Shown here in pieces: positions 44,861 to 53,198 of a DNA stretch of 64,000 nt. The notes below the pieces were generated by a model that was given only the letters and a program-made list of their open reading frames with translations, was not told the DNA's origin and made no database searches. This DNA comes from JACMLD01 sp044227095. Its GTDB lineage: Bacteria; Bacteroidota; Bacteroidia; Chitinophagales; Chitinophagaceae. The number at the start of each line of letters is the position of its first letter. Within the stretch, counting starts at the first letter, position 1. Location: contig JBGAFV010000001.1 in the NCBI GenBank assembly GCA_044227095.1, positions 1,054,001 through 1,118,000 on the forward strand, read 5' to 3'. Made by a program: the position numbers and the translations under genes.

Positions 44861-46513
44861 ATGTTTCGTTTTATCAGTACCAGCGCAATTGTAGTAGTGA
44901 TTTTAAGCAGTTCGGCTTATGCTCAAAAACTAAAAAAGGCCGATAAAGCTGTTATTGCAAGCCTTCAACAACATGTTGGCTACCTGGCAGATGATAAATT
45001 GCAGGGCCGCCGCGCAGGATCAGCAGGAGAAAAACTGGCTATGGAATATATTTCAGGGCAGTTTGAAAAAATTGGCCTTTTACCTAAAGGCGATAACAAT
45101 GGCTGGTACCAGGCATTTGATATTAACGACGGAAAAGAAATCAATAAAGAAGCTTACCTGCTTATTAATGGTGGAGAAATTAAACCTGCAAACTATTTTC
45201 CTTTTATTGGTTCACCCGATAAATCCATTGAAGCTGCCCCTTCAATTGCACTCCGCGAAGCCGGCATGCCCTGGTTTCTTAACCTGAAAGAAGAACTGGA
45301 AAACAATAAAAACAATCCGCATTTTGATGTACAGGCTTATGCAATAGCACAGGCAAAAGATGCAGCAAAGAAAAAAGCCACTGCCCTCATTGTATACAAT
45401 ACAGGAAGCGCAGATGATGGTTTAAAGTTTGATGGCAAAGAAAAAGCAGAGCCGCTGCCCATACCCGTCATATATGTACATCAGGAGATTGCGAAAAAAT
45501 ATTTTGCCGATGAAAGCGCCACTGTAGAGCTAAAAATTAAAGCTTCTTTTACAGATAAAAAAAGAATTGGCCACAATGTAGTGGCATATATAGACAATGG
45601 CGTTGCTACCACAGTTATAGCAGGCGCACATTTTGACCACCTTGGTTATGGAGAAGACAACAACTCACTTTACCGCGGAAGTGAAAAGCAAATTCACAAT
45701 GGTGCAGACGATAACGCAAGCGGTACAGCAGCATTAATAGAATTATCCCGGTTATTAAAAGCATCCAAACTTAAAAGCAACAATTACCTGTTTATTGCAT
45801 TTTCAGGAGAAGAACTCGGTTTATTTGGTTCAAAATATTATACAGAACATCCTACCATAGATTTATCAACCGCCAATTACATGATTAATATGGATATGGT
45901 AGGCAGACTGAACGACAGTACAAAAACCATTACCATTGGCGGGTATGGCACATCGCCATCGTGGAGCAACATTTTTAATACCATTGGTTCCGATCAGAAT
46001 TTTATAAACAAATACGATAGCAGCGGCACGGGCCCAAGCGATCATACTTCGTTTTATTTAAAAAATATTCCTGTTTTGTTTTTTTATACCGGTGGCCACA
46101 GCGATTATCACCGCCCAACAGATGACGCAGATAAAATAAATTATACCGGCGAATACCGCATCGTAAAATACATTTACAAAATAGTACAGGAAGAGAATAA
46201 CAAAGGCAAACTGGCATTCAGTAAAACAAGAGATACACAATCTGTTGGCTCAGTAAGATTAAATGTAACAATGGGCATTATGCCCGATTATGCATATAGC
46301 GGTACAGGAGTGCGTGCAGATGCTGTTAGCGATGGGCGCCCTGCGCAAAAAGCCGGTCTGCAATCAGGGGATGTAATTACGCAAATTGGCGATTACCCTG
46401 TTACTTCTGTAGAAAACTATATGCAGGTGCTTAATAAATTTAAAAAAGGAGATAAAACAATTGTAAAGGTAAAAAGAGGTGCAGCGGTGCTGGAGAAGGA
46501 AGTGCAGTTTTGA
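44861..46513 (+). CDS. M28 family metallopeptidase with C-terminal PDZ domain
   Basis: 550 residues, signal peptide to about residue 22 (S-S-A-Y-A-Q). The region about 90-225 contains a PA-like insert. The two-zinc aminopeptidase site is visible: A-H-F-D-H near 255, A-D-D-N-A-S near 281, G-E-E-L-G near 317 (catalytic Glu), M-D-M-V-G near 343 and S-D-H-T near 392. Residues about 460-548 form a PDZ domain with A-G-L-Q-S-G-D-V-I-T-Q-I. It removes N-terminal amino acids from peptides, probably in the periplasm. It is followed at once by dispersed repeat sequence. Confidence 0.92.
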   Translation: MFRFISTSAIVVVILSSSAYAQKLKKADKAVIASLQQHVGYLADDKLQGRRAGSAGEKLAMEYISGQFEKIGLLPKGDNNGWYQAFDINDGKEINKEAYLLINGGEIKPANYFPFIGSPDKSIEAAPSIALREAGMPWFLNLKEELENNKNNPHFDVQAYAIAQAKDAAKKKATALIVYNTGSADDGLKFDGKEKAEPLPIPVIYVHQEIAKKYFADESATVELKIKASFTDKKRIGHNVVAYIDNGVATTVIAGAHFDHLGYGEDNNSLYRGSEKQIHNGADDNASGTAALIELSRLLKASKLKSNNYLFIAFSGEELGLFGSKYYTEHPTIDLSTANYMINMDMVGRLNDSTKTITIGGYGTSPSWSNIFNTIGSDQNFINKYDSSGTGPSDHTSFYLKNIPVLFFYTGGHSDYHRPTDDADKINYTGEYRIVKYIYKIVQEENNKGKLAFSKTRDTQSVGSVRLNVTMGIMPDYAYSGTGVRADAVSDGRPAQKAGLQSGDVITQIGDYPVTSVENYMQVLNKFKKGDKTIVKVKRGAAVLEKEVQF

Positions 46514-46610
46514 GGAAAGCTATTCGCAGTTAGCCATTAGCTACTAGTTTTTTTGATACCAGCAATTGGATTTCTATTGAGCATCGTTGTGTCACTCACT
46601 TGTACTGTAA

Positions 46611-46800
46611 CTGCTAAGCTTGCAGCTTGTAGCTAATAGCTTGCAGCTTTTCTTAACCACAGAGAAGCACGGGGATATTTATCGTTGATAACTATTGAGG
46701 CATACACGGAGTGTTCCTTCGAAACAATTAGGGCTAACAACTAATAGCTTGTAGCTTGCAGCTAATAACTTGTAGCTAATAACTAGCAGCTAACAACTCC
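46611..46800 (+). repeat. Modular dispersed repeat (copy 4)
   Basis: Starts with the AGCT tail (CTGCTAAGCTTGCAGCTTG and TAATAGCTTGCAGCTTTTC), then the cap TTAACCACAGAGAAGCACGGGG, an ATCGTTGATAAC link, the core TTGAGG-CATACACGGAGTGTTCCTTCGAAAC and a further long AGCT-rich tail that runs almost to the next start codon at 46810. Modules are in the same order as in copy 1. The stretch 46514-46610 has no recognised element. Confidence 0.8.
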
Positions 46801-46809
46801 CAGCACATT

Positions 46810-47244
46810 ATGAAGTTGAAACTAGATATGGAAGAAATGGCCGAGGCGTTTTTTGAAGACACCCGCCTCGTAGGTATAGTAGCACCTATAAAAGATTACC
46901 AGTTTTGCTGGCAGTTAAACCGTTTGTTTCATTTTAATTTCCGCCTTAACAATGCTATTGAAATTCAGTTAACCAAAAAACTAATCCGTTTTTCCTTCCC
47001 CGTTTTTGAATATGCAGAGCCCAACAATTCATTGGTACATTACTTGTACAACAATAAGAATAAAGGCGAGTACCTGCTGCCACAGTTTAAGCACAACGAT
47101 TTTTTATGGCTTATGAAAGGCGATGCAGTAGATGATCATAAATTTGAAAACATCAGCAAATCAATCAAAGAAATAAACGGCGTGCAAATGGTAACAGAAC
47201 TTGCTCATGAAAAAATGCTGCACAAAGGCAATTTGATGTTTTAG
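46810..47244 (+). CDS. IPExxxVDY family protein
   Basis: 144 residues, no signal peptide. The N-terminal half carries G-I-V-A-P-I-K-D-Y-Q-F-C-W-Q-L-N-R-L-F, the D-Y-x-x-C-W-x-L-N pattern of this Bacteroidota-only family, and the C-terminal half has Y-L-L-P-Q-F-K-H-N-D-F-L-W at the position of the name-giving I-P-E-x-x-x-V-D-Y, so the signature is degenerate here. Function unknown. In other Bacteroidota it is often near rnc and pyk; neither is here. The upstream region is the dispersed repeat, so its promoter must be in or before that DNA. Confidence 0.7.
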   Translation: MKLKLDMEEMAEAFFEDTRLVGIVAPIKDYQFCWQLNRLFHFNFRLNNAIEIQLTKKLIRFSFPVFEYAEPNNSLVHYLYNNKNKGEYLLPQFKHNDFLWLMKGDAVDDHKFENISKSIKEINGVQMVTELAHEKMLHKGNLMF

Positions 47245-47245
47245 A

Positions 47246-47281
47246 CCTCACCCCAACCCTCTCCAACAGGAGAGGGAGACA
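47246..47281. repeat. Intergenic hairpin repeat (CCCTCTCC-AACA-GGAGAGGG)
   Basis: An 8-bp perfect stem with a 4-nt loop inside CCTCACCCCAACCCTCTCC..., starting right after a stop codon. Very similar C-rich hairpin elements are frequent between genes in Bacteroidota genomes (general knowledge). Confidence 0.7.
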
Positions 47282-47326
47282 GATCAAGTTTTTAAATATG
47301 CTTAGATTCAATTCAACTTTTCTTTT

Positions 47327-47626
47327 ATGAAAACAAATTTTGAAAACGCGAAACAGCTCAGCCCGGAAACACAAAGCAATACAGTAAGTGCGGGTTGGAA
47401 AGAAGCAGACAACAAACTCTATAAAAAGTTTGAGTTCAAAAATTTTTCTGAAGCGTTTGCATTTATGACACGTGTGGCATTGGAAGCAGAAAAAATGGAT
47501 CATCATCCTTTGTGGACTAATGTTTACAATACAGTAGAAATATGGCTTTCTACCCACGATGCCGGGGATATTGTTACAGAAAAGGATAGAAAACTTTCTA
47601 AAAAGATTGATGCTATTGCCGGTTAA
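47327..47626 (+). CDS. Pterin-4a-carbinolamine dehydratase
   Basis: 99 residues, the usual size. The active-site signature E-K-M-D-H-H-P-L-W is at about 57-65, followed by the conserved Tyr/Val-Trp pattern and H-D-A-G-D-I-V-T-E-K-D. The enzyme dehydrates 4a-hydroxytetrahydrobiopterin and supports pterin recycling; no aromatic amino acid hydroxylase is visible nearby. Its TAA stop shares three bases with the stop codon of the convergent small membrane gene. Confidence 0.92.
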   Translation: MKTNFENAKQLSPETQSNTVSAGWKEADNKLYKKFEFKNFSEAFAFMTRVALEAEKMDHHPLWTNVYNTVEIWLSTHDAGDIVTEKDRKLSKKIDAIAG

Positions 47627-47877
47627 GCCATTTTCTTTTGCTGCAAAAATTTTACAAGCGCAAAAAAAGAAACCAGCATCCATGTGCCTTCCAGTATTAC
47701 AAATGGCAGGTAATTGATTAAATAAGAAGCAAAACAGGCAAGCGCAGCACCAGCTATATTCAGCAAAATATAAAGCAGCCCGTCTTTAGAAATTTTTCCC
47801 ATCAGGTTTAGTAAAAATGCCGCTAATAATATAGCAACACCAATAAAGCCTATTATATCGTTGGTATGCATTTGCAT
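47623..47877 (-). CDS. Small membrane protein, CBU_0592-like
   Basis: 84 residues with three hydrophobic helices (about 8-26, 32-52 and 57-78) and short polar loops; it ends Q-Q-K-K-M-A. Resembles the CBU_0592 family of small inner-membrane proteins of unknown function. It lies 20 nt downstream of the GH116 gene on the same strand, so may be co-transcribed. Stop codon overlaps that of the pterin dehydratase on the other strand. Confidence 0.65.
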   Translation of the reverse strand: MQMHTNDIIGFIGVAILLAAFLLNLMGKISKDGLLYILLNIAGAALACFASYLINYLPFVILEGTWMLVSFFALVKFLQQKKMA

Positions 47878-47896
47878 GTTTTAATGTTTTAATACT

Positions 47897-50557
47897 TTAG
47901 CTCAATTGTATTTTTAACTGTTGATTTATCTGTATGGTAATTGGTTTACTAAAATGTAAAACTGTATCTGTTCCTTCTTTTTGTACAGAACAGCCAATTG
48001 ATTTACCATTCAGCAATACAGTTGCTTTATTATGATTAATGGTTTCAAACCTTAGCTGGTTTAATTGCAGCGATCCATATTTAAGATCTATTGAAGCAGC
48101 AAAATTTGCTGCAGATTTTTTCTGCTCAAAACTTCCCCAGCCTTGTGCTGTAATAAATGGTGCTTTAAAATTCTCTGCCTGCATTTTAGGTGCAAATTTT
48201 AAAAATCCTTTCGGACCATGATATTCAAAACCACAGGCAGTTATAAATGTACCATAGCTTGCCATGGCACGTGCATAATGGTCGCTGCATTCAATTTCAT
48301 TAAAAGGATTTCTTTTTGCAGCATGGTAACGGTCGTGTATAGTTCTTGTGAGTATCAATGCCTCATCTGTCATTCCCTCTGCCATTAAATGGCTCGCCAC
48401 CTGGTGTTCAAACCCGCTCATGCATTCATGAAAATAGCCTGCCTGCCAGCTTACATTTTCTCCGTAAGGCGCTGCTTCATTTTTAGGGTTGGTATTCATA
48501 ATCATGCCGCCTTCTCCCGCTAGTGCATATGGCCTACCTCCACGGTGTTGTATAATATAAGGGCCTACATCTGTTGTAAAATTATATTTCCATAAAGAAC
48601 GCAAAGCACTTAGCGTTTTTTCTTTGTTCAGTATTCTTCCCAGTCCAACCTGGAAGGCCCAGCTTTGGCCAAACACCTGGTCAATATGCGATGTGTTATA
48701 ACCACCTAACTTTTTTCTTCCCGAAACAGCATCGGGGCGATGTATAAAATATTCTCCGTTAAACAAATGTTCCTCCATATTGCGGCTTCCTTTCTCCACA
48801 TAATTTTTGCAGACAGTTGCAAATGCATCGTCTTTCATTTCTTGTGCCATCAGTTGCCCCGCTTTTACTGCGGCAATGCACAAGCCAACGATCCATGCTA
48901 TTTCTCCATCCCAAATAGCATCCAGCGTATTCTCGAGAGGCGTATCTTCCATTCCATCTTTATTCTTGTCTTTGGCAAGTACAAATTCTATGGTGCTTTT
49001 TATATTGTGCCAGTTTGATTGCAGAAAAGCATTGTCTGCACTCATTTGGTGTTCCCTGTAAAAACGAAGAATAGTCCCGGCTTGTCCGTCAATAGCGGCA
49101 CGGTTTTCAGATTCTGCTCTAAAGGAGATGCCGCCATCGGCTAATAATGCAAGGCCGAGGTCAACCCGTTCACGTGTATCCCTTTCCAATGCAGGAAAAA
49201 TGCGGCCAACAGCTTGTGCATATTGCCATACATGTGTGCAATTTCCGGGACAGGCGCCAGTTCCTTCCCATGCCCAAAACCTGCCAGACCCAAACCGGTG
49301 ACAGGTGGTTGTAGCAAGTGTAGATACATTTAAAAATGTTCTTTCCAGAAACCACCACGGCAATGTAGAATTGTACCAGGTTTCTTTAAACAGTTTTGTT
49401 TGTGCGGTCAATTGCGCAAAATGCTTTTCAATATAAATGGCTACTGACAATGCATTGCTGAAAGCTGATTGATAAAATCTTCCCTCACCCTGTACACCTT
49501 CAATTTTTGCATTGGCAAAATGCCAGCTAACCAAAAAATTTGATTCGCTTTGTTTGCCCGGCAATAACTGGAATTGATGTTTAACTGCAGCAGTTAATTT
49601 ATCTGCAACAGGTTTTATTGTTTGTAAATTATTATCAATAACAGTAAAAGCAGATTGGTTTACCGGCGTTTCAATATGTGTTATTGCAGTGCTGTTGTTA
49701 TTTAAAGACGCCAGGCATAAACTGCCATAATCTGTAGCTTGCTGCAATTGAAAAGAATTGCCGGTAACTGAGCGGACAGTTGATAGCACTGCAGTTAATC
49801 CATTTGGAGATGCAACGGTATTAATATGTTCATGTATACCTTCTTTAGCAGTATGAATAGCGGTTTTATTTTCGAGCCAGCCTATAATAGAAACATTGCA
49901 TTGTTCTTTGCCTGTATTTTTTATAGTAAAGGATAAAATAGTAGCTGGCAACCCGGAATTGTATTCATCCAGCGCAATAAACGGCGAGTATATTTGCAAC
50001 TGAACAGAAACCGGCAAAGCAGCATCTTTATAATGTAGAGTAGCAATAGGGTAAGTGGCTTCAAAAGCAATCTCATCCCAATCTGTTTCTTCCAGCTTTT
50101 TTATGATGGTCTTGCCAGCTATTTCAATTTTAATCGCAAATCCCTGGTCAAGAGGGCGGATATTTTTTGCAGGTTGTACATAGCAGGCACCATCCCTTGA
50201 TTTTATATCACGCAAATCTTTTCCATCTTCGCTCCATTTAATGGTTTTGCTTTCTACACCCTCATGTGTTTCATTAAAAATATCCCATAACCACAATCTG
50301 CCGTCGCCGCCAGCGTAGAGCATACCGCAATTGATGCCGCCAACTGGCATGCCAATGTATTGCAGTTCATTCCTGCTTTTTAGATAAGTGGTTACTTCAC
50401 CACGATGGTATAAAGATTTTACCCATGCAGGATCAATCTTCTTTGGCAAAACAGCATCATCGTTGCCGTTATATATTGCAGCAGGTAAAGGAAGATTGGC
50501 AGCAAGCAATACAGTAGAAAGCAAGCTTGTTTGTTTAATAAAATGGCGGCGTTGCAT
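47897..50557 (-). CDS. GH116-family glycosidase (GBA2-type beta-glucosidase), Tat-exported
   Basis: 886 residues. The N-terminus M-Q-R-R-H-F-I-K-Q-T fits the twin-arginine export motif and is followed by a hydrophobic stretch. The N-terminal domain is beta-sandwich-like (to about 400); the catalytic (alpha/alpha)6 barrel contains W-A-W-E-G-T-G-A-C-P-G-N-C-T-H-V-W (about 424-440) and D-G-M-E-D-T-P-L-E-N-T-L-D-A-I-W-D-G-E near 535. These match GH116 beta-glucosidases/glucosylceramidases. The natural substrate (beta-glucoside, xyloside or N-acetylglucosaminide) cannot be read. Tat export means folding before export, unlike the other secreted enzymes here. Confidence 0.85.
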   Translation of the reverse strand: MQRRHFIKQTSLLSTVLLAANLPLPAAIYNGNDDAVLPKKIDPAWVKSLYHRGEVTTYLKSRNELQYIGMPVGGINCGMLYAGGDGRLWLWDIFNETHEGVESKTIKWSEDGKDLRDIKSRDGACYVQPAKNIRPLDQGFAIKIEIAGKTIIKKLEETDWDEIAFEATYPIATLHYKDAALPVSVQLQIYSPFIALDEYNSGLPATILSFTIKNTGKEQCNVSIIGWLENKTAIHTAKEGIHEHINTVASPNGLTAVLSTVRSVTGNSFQLQQATDYGSLCLASLNNNSTAITHIETPVNQSAFTVIDNNLQTIKPVADKLTAAVKHQFQLLPGKQSESNFLVSWHFANAKIEGVQGEGRFYQSAFSNALSVAIYIEKHFAQLTAQTKLFKETWYNSTLPWWFLERTFLNVSTLATTTCHRFGSGRFWAWEGTGACPGNCTHVWQYAQAVGRIFPALERDTRERVDLGLALLADGGISFRAESENRAAIDGQAGTILRFYREHQMSADNAFLQSNWHNIKSTIEFVLAKDKNKDGMEDTPLENTLDAIWDGEIAWIVGLCIAAVKAGQLMAQEMKDDAFATVCKNYVEKGSRNMEEHLFNGEYFIHRPDAVSGRKKLGGYNTSHIDQVFGQSWAFQVGLGRILNKEKTLSALRSLWKYNFTTDVGPYIIQHRGGRPYALAGEGGMIMNTNPKNEAAPYGENVSWQAGYFHECMSGFEHQVASHLMAEGMTDEALILTRTIHDRYHAAKRNPFNEIECSDHYARAMASYGTFITACGFEYHGPKGFLKFAPKMQAENFKAPFITAQGWGSFEQKKSAANFAASIDLKYGSLQLNQLRFETINHNKATVLLNGKSIGCSVQKEGTDTVLHFSKPITIQINQQLKIQLS

Positions 50558-50627
50558 AATTGATCAATGAATAATGTTTGGCAAACAATTCTCCGCAGGC
50601 AAACATAGGTTTTTGTTTCAACCCAAT

Positions 50628-50655
50628 AAAAAAGCCGCGGCTATAACGCCACGGC
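50628..50655 (-). terminator. Intrinsic terminator of the DUF1415-DUF4920 operon
   Basis: On the reverse strand GCCGTGGC-GTTATA-GCCGCGGC (one G-U pair) followed by six T residues, 22 nt after the DUF4920 stop. Confidence 0.85.
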
Positions 50656-50677
50656 CTGCAACAATTTTAATAGGGGC

Positions 50678-51142
50678 TTATAATATCAATACGGCTTTTG
50701 CTGTAAAAATCAGTTCTTTTTTAGGTGTTGTTATTTTGTTGATCTCTTCCTGGGTTTTACCTGCATCTCCGGCATAGTGTTTCAGTTGTTTTACAGAAGT
50801 TTCTTTTACCATAGCTTCTCCATCAACCACCACTTCTTTTCCTACAATATCTTTCGGCATAAAAAAACCATAGTCTTTAAATTTTACCATCATGGCCTCA
50901 CCGTTTGCATTTTCAATTTTCATCCAGCAACCTTTTTCCTGGCAAACGGATAAAACTTTACCAGTAGCTTTTCCGGTAAACTTTGAATCTTTCATGTTGG
51001 CCTCAATTTTATTAACCGGTATTGCGCCTTGTTCGGTGGTACCGGCACCGTAAGTAACGCCTTTGGCAGCTGGTGTGGGAGATTGTGCAATAGCAGCTAT
51101 TGTAATAAAGAATGCAAGTAGTGGAAGAAGTAGCTTTTTCAT
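50678..51142 (-). CDS. DUF4920 domain periplasmic protein
   Basis: 154 residues from the ATG at 51142, which directly precedes the signal peptide; a longer frame from 51202 runs into the previous gene. The family segment V-C-Q-E-K-G-C-W-M-K-I with two cysteines and V-K-F-K-D-Y-G-F-F-M-P is clear. Predicted small OB-like domain in the periplasm; the cysteines could bind a metal or form a disulfide. Function unknown. Follows the DUF1415 gene by 43 nt and precedes a strong terminator. Confidence 0.82.
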   Translation of the reverse strand: MKKLLLPLLAFFITIAAIAQSPTPAAKGVTYGAGTTEQGAIPVNKIEANMKDSKFTGKATGKVLSVCQEKGCWMKIENANGEAMMVKFKDYGFFMPKDIVGKEVVVDGEAMVKETSVKQLKHYAGDAGKTQEEINKITTPKKELIFTAKAVLIL

Positions 51143-51185
51143 ATTCGTTTTTATTAAAAGAGGGTTTTTGTAAAAGTAAAATAAA

Positions 51186-51728
51186 TTATTGCAAACAAGC
51201 ATCTCGCAGCATTTTCATATAAGCAAGCCCCTTTGTTCTTGCAAATGAAACATTGCGATTGGGTATTTGTTCGGGATCGGGATATTTTTCAAGCGCCTTT
51301 TCAATGCTTTCTTCGCGCAAAATGTGAAGCATAGGGTAAACAGACCTGTTGGTATAATTTGCAGCATCTTCTTTTGGCGAACCGGAAAAAGTATATAGTG
51401 GATGAAAACTTGCTACCTGGTAAATGCCTTCATATCCTTCCTTCTTTAATAATTTTTCTGCAAGGTGCAGCAGGTCCAGGTAATCACTAAATTTTTTAAA
51501 TCCGTCAGAAAAAATGAGCAAAGTGGTTTCTATCTTTTCTTCATCCAGTCGCCTGCATTCATTTAAAAAAGATTGCAATGCGCCAGCAAAATCAATTGCT
51601 GTTTCTACCTGGTAGTGAATAGTGTTTTGTTTCAACTCTTTTGCTGCAAAGGGACAAAAATTACATCCTACTACTACATCTGTAACCCACTTTTTGGTTT
51701 GTTGTATAATCAGTTCACTCATTAACAT
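51186..51728 (-). CDS. DUF1415 family protein
   Basis: 180 residues, no signal peptide. Two ATGs (51728 and 51722) are possible; the choice is open. Conserved segments of the family are C-N-F-C-P-F-A near the N-terminus, Q-V-A-S-F-H-P-L-Y-T-F in the middle and Y-T-N-R-S-V-Y-P-M-L-H-I-L-R. The Cys-x-x-Cys-Pro-Phe resembles a thiol or metal site, but no activity has been assigned. First gene of the pair with DUF4920. Confidence 0.82.
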   Translation of the reverse strand: MLMSELIIQQTKKWVTDVVVGCNFCPFAAKELKQNTIHYQVETAIDFAGALQSFLNECRRLDEEKIETTLLIFSDGFKKFSDYLDLLHLAEKLLKKEGYEGIYQVASFHPLYTFSGSPKEDAANYTNRSVYPMLHILREESIEKALEKYPDPEQIPNRNVSFARTKGLAYMKMLRDACLQ

Positions 51729-51812
51729 TGTTTAGTCTTGTATTTGCCGGCAAAACTATTATTGTTTATTATGGCAATTAGAAAATTGTTATAACAAGCA
51801 GTTTATTTACCG

Positions 51813-51845
51813 TTTGCTCAACAGATTAGTTGCAAAATTAATTTG
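51813..51845 (+). promoter_or_regulatory. Candidate promoter of an unannotated small RNA
   Basis: TTTG (51813-51816), 21-nt spacer, TTAATTTG (51838-51845), one mismatch from TAnnTTTG. Transcription would start near 51852 and no coding gene follows before the terminator at 51970. Confidence 0.4.
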
Positions 51846-51851
51846 CACGAT

Positions 51852-51998
51852 AAAAAAATACCCACATTGTGGTATTGCCTGTTTGCTGCAAATATTGTCA
51901 CTTTACATATTGTTTAGCAGCAATCGTTTTGGTTTTAGTTTCTACTCTCACTGAAGTTTTCTCATGTAACCCTGCCAACTCCTCCTGGCAGGGTTTTT
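51852..51998 (+). ncRNA. Candidate small RNA with own terminator
   Basis: About 147 nt from the inferred start to the T-tract. Features: an AATACC-C-AC / GTGGTATT stem near 51857-51877, a GCTGC...GCAGC stem with an inner AATAT/ATATT pair (about 51886-51922), a single-stranded U/C-rich stretch and the terminator stem CCCTGCCA / TGGCAGGG (51970-51977, 51986-51993) followed by seven T residues. No frame of useful length with a start codon is present. It does not look like tRNA, tmRNA, 4.5S RNA or RNase P RNA. The 5' end is inferred. Confidence 0.45.
51970..51998 (+). terminator. Orphan intrinsic terminator
   Basis: CCCTGCCA-ACTCCTCC-TGGCAGGG followed by TTTTTTT; no gene on the plus strand ends upstream of it within several kilobases. 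Confidence 0.85.
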
Positions 51999-52157
51999 TT
52001 ATTCGTTAATCGCAAACCCCTGCCTAAAATTGCAAGAATTAAGTGTTTATTGTAAAAAATTCTACGCATTAATATCAGTAAAAGATATACATTTAGTTTG
52101 TTTGCCCGGTTTGTTCTCATCCCTGCTAAACTATTTCAATAACCACAACCAACTAAA

Positions 52158-53027
52158 ATGAGAAAAATTTTTACCTTTTTATTTTCTATTGGCTGTCTTT
52201 CTGTATCCGCACAAACAGTTTGCGGAACTGTAGGTGAAGGTGCTACACTTACATTAACTGCACCTCCGGGAATGGTTTTTAATTCAATTGTATTTGCCAG
52301 TTACGGAACGCCTACGGGAAGCTGTGGCAGTTATACAACGGGTGGTTGTCATGCAGCAACCAGTTCCAGTGTTGCGTTTGCAAATTTAATTGGCCAAAAT
52401 TCCGGCAGTATTGGAGCTAACAATGGTGTGTTTGGAGACCCTTGTGTAGGCACTGCCAAAATACTTACGGTAGAAGCCAGTTATGCAGCTTCCCTGCCCC
52501 TGTCACTCACTTCTTTTTCTGCGCAACAAACAAACGATGGAAAAATTAAACTGCAATGGCTAACTACAGATGAGCTGGGAACCGACCATTTTGTTATTGA
52601 ACGCAGTACAGACGGCAGATCATTTGAAACAGTAGGAATTGTTAGTGCACAGGGTATGCGCAACAACAGTTATGATTTTACTGCATCGCCAGCAAACACT
52701 GCAGGGGCTTATTTCTACAGGCTGAAGACAGTTGATAAAGACGGACGCTTTTCTTACAGCAATGTATTGCGTTTAAATAATACAGTTGCGCTTACGCTGG
52801 ATCTTACTGTTTTTCCTAATCCGGCAAAAGATATTGTAACCATAAGCGGCCTTACCGGCAAAGGGCAAATAAGATTGCTGGATACAAAAGGAATGTTGCT
52901 GCAGCAAATAACCACCGGCGCACAAACTATTTCCCTTACCATGAACATCAGCAAATATCCACATGGTATTTATGTATTACAATTTGTAACCGACAAACAA
53001 ACTATTTCACAAAAGCTTTTAAAATAG
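52158..53027 (+). CDS. Secreted SUEL-type lectin with T9SS sorting domain
   Basis: 289 residues. Signal peptide to about residue 19 (S-V-S-A-Q). Residues about 22-108 carry the pattern of SUEL/rhamnose-binding lectin domains: E-G-A-T-L-T-L-T-A-P, I-V-F-A-S-Y-G-T-P, G-G-C-H-A and G-V-F-G-D-P-C-V-G-T-A-K-I-L-T-V-E, with five cysteines. A fibronectin-like linker follows (L-P-L-S-L-T-S-F-S-A-Q), common in T9SS cargo, and the C-terminus (F-P-N-P-A-K-D to G-I-Y-V-L-Q-F, ending S-Q-K-L-L-K) is a type A T9SS signal. It should be exported to the surface or medium and bind a galactose- or rhamnose-like sugar. Its role is unknown. Confidence 0.82.
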   Translation: MRKIFTFLFSIGCLSVSAQTVCGTVGEGATLTLTAPPGMVFNSIVFASYGTPTGSCGSYTTGGCHAATSSSVAFANLIGQNSGSIGANNGVFGDPCVGTAKILTVEASYAASLPLSLTSFSAQQTNDGKIKLQWLTTDELGTDHFVIERSTDGRSFETVGIVSAQGMRNNSYDFTASPANTAGAYFYRLKTVDKDGRFSYSNVLRLNNTVALTLDLTVFPNPAKDIVTISGLTGKGQIRLLDTKGMLLQQITTGAQTISLTMNISKYPHGIYVLQFVTDKQTISQKLLK

Positions 53028-53052
53028 CCCCGTTAAAATAATCAATCATCCT

Positions 53053-53081
53053 AAACCCTGCCATAACCGGCAGGGTTTTTT
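53053..53081 (+). terminator. Intrinsic terminator of the lectin gene
   Basis: AAACCCTGCC-ATAACC-GGCAGGGTTT followed by T residues, 26 nt after the stop codon. The stem core is nearly the same as that of the orphan terminator 1.1 kb upstream. Confidence 0.92.
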
Positions 53082-53137
53082 GTGCGTAAAAACCAGTGTC
53101 TAAAAAAATTAGTTTAAGAATACTAAGAAAATTAGTG

Positions 53138-53164
53138 TTGATAAGAACTTTTTCCCTACATTTG
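53138..53164 (+). promoter_or_regulatory. Promoter of recA
   Basis: TTG (53138-53140), 16-nt spacer and TACATTTG (53157-53164), 35 nt before the ATG. The spacer is one base short of the usual range. No LexA-type palindrome was recognised. Confidence 0.55.
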
Positions 53165-53198
53165 ACATTATATTACCTTGATTAAAAAATAACCCATT

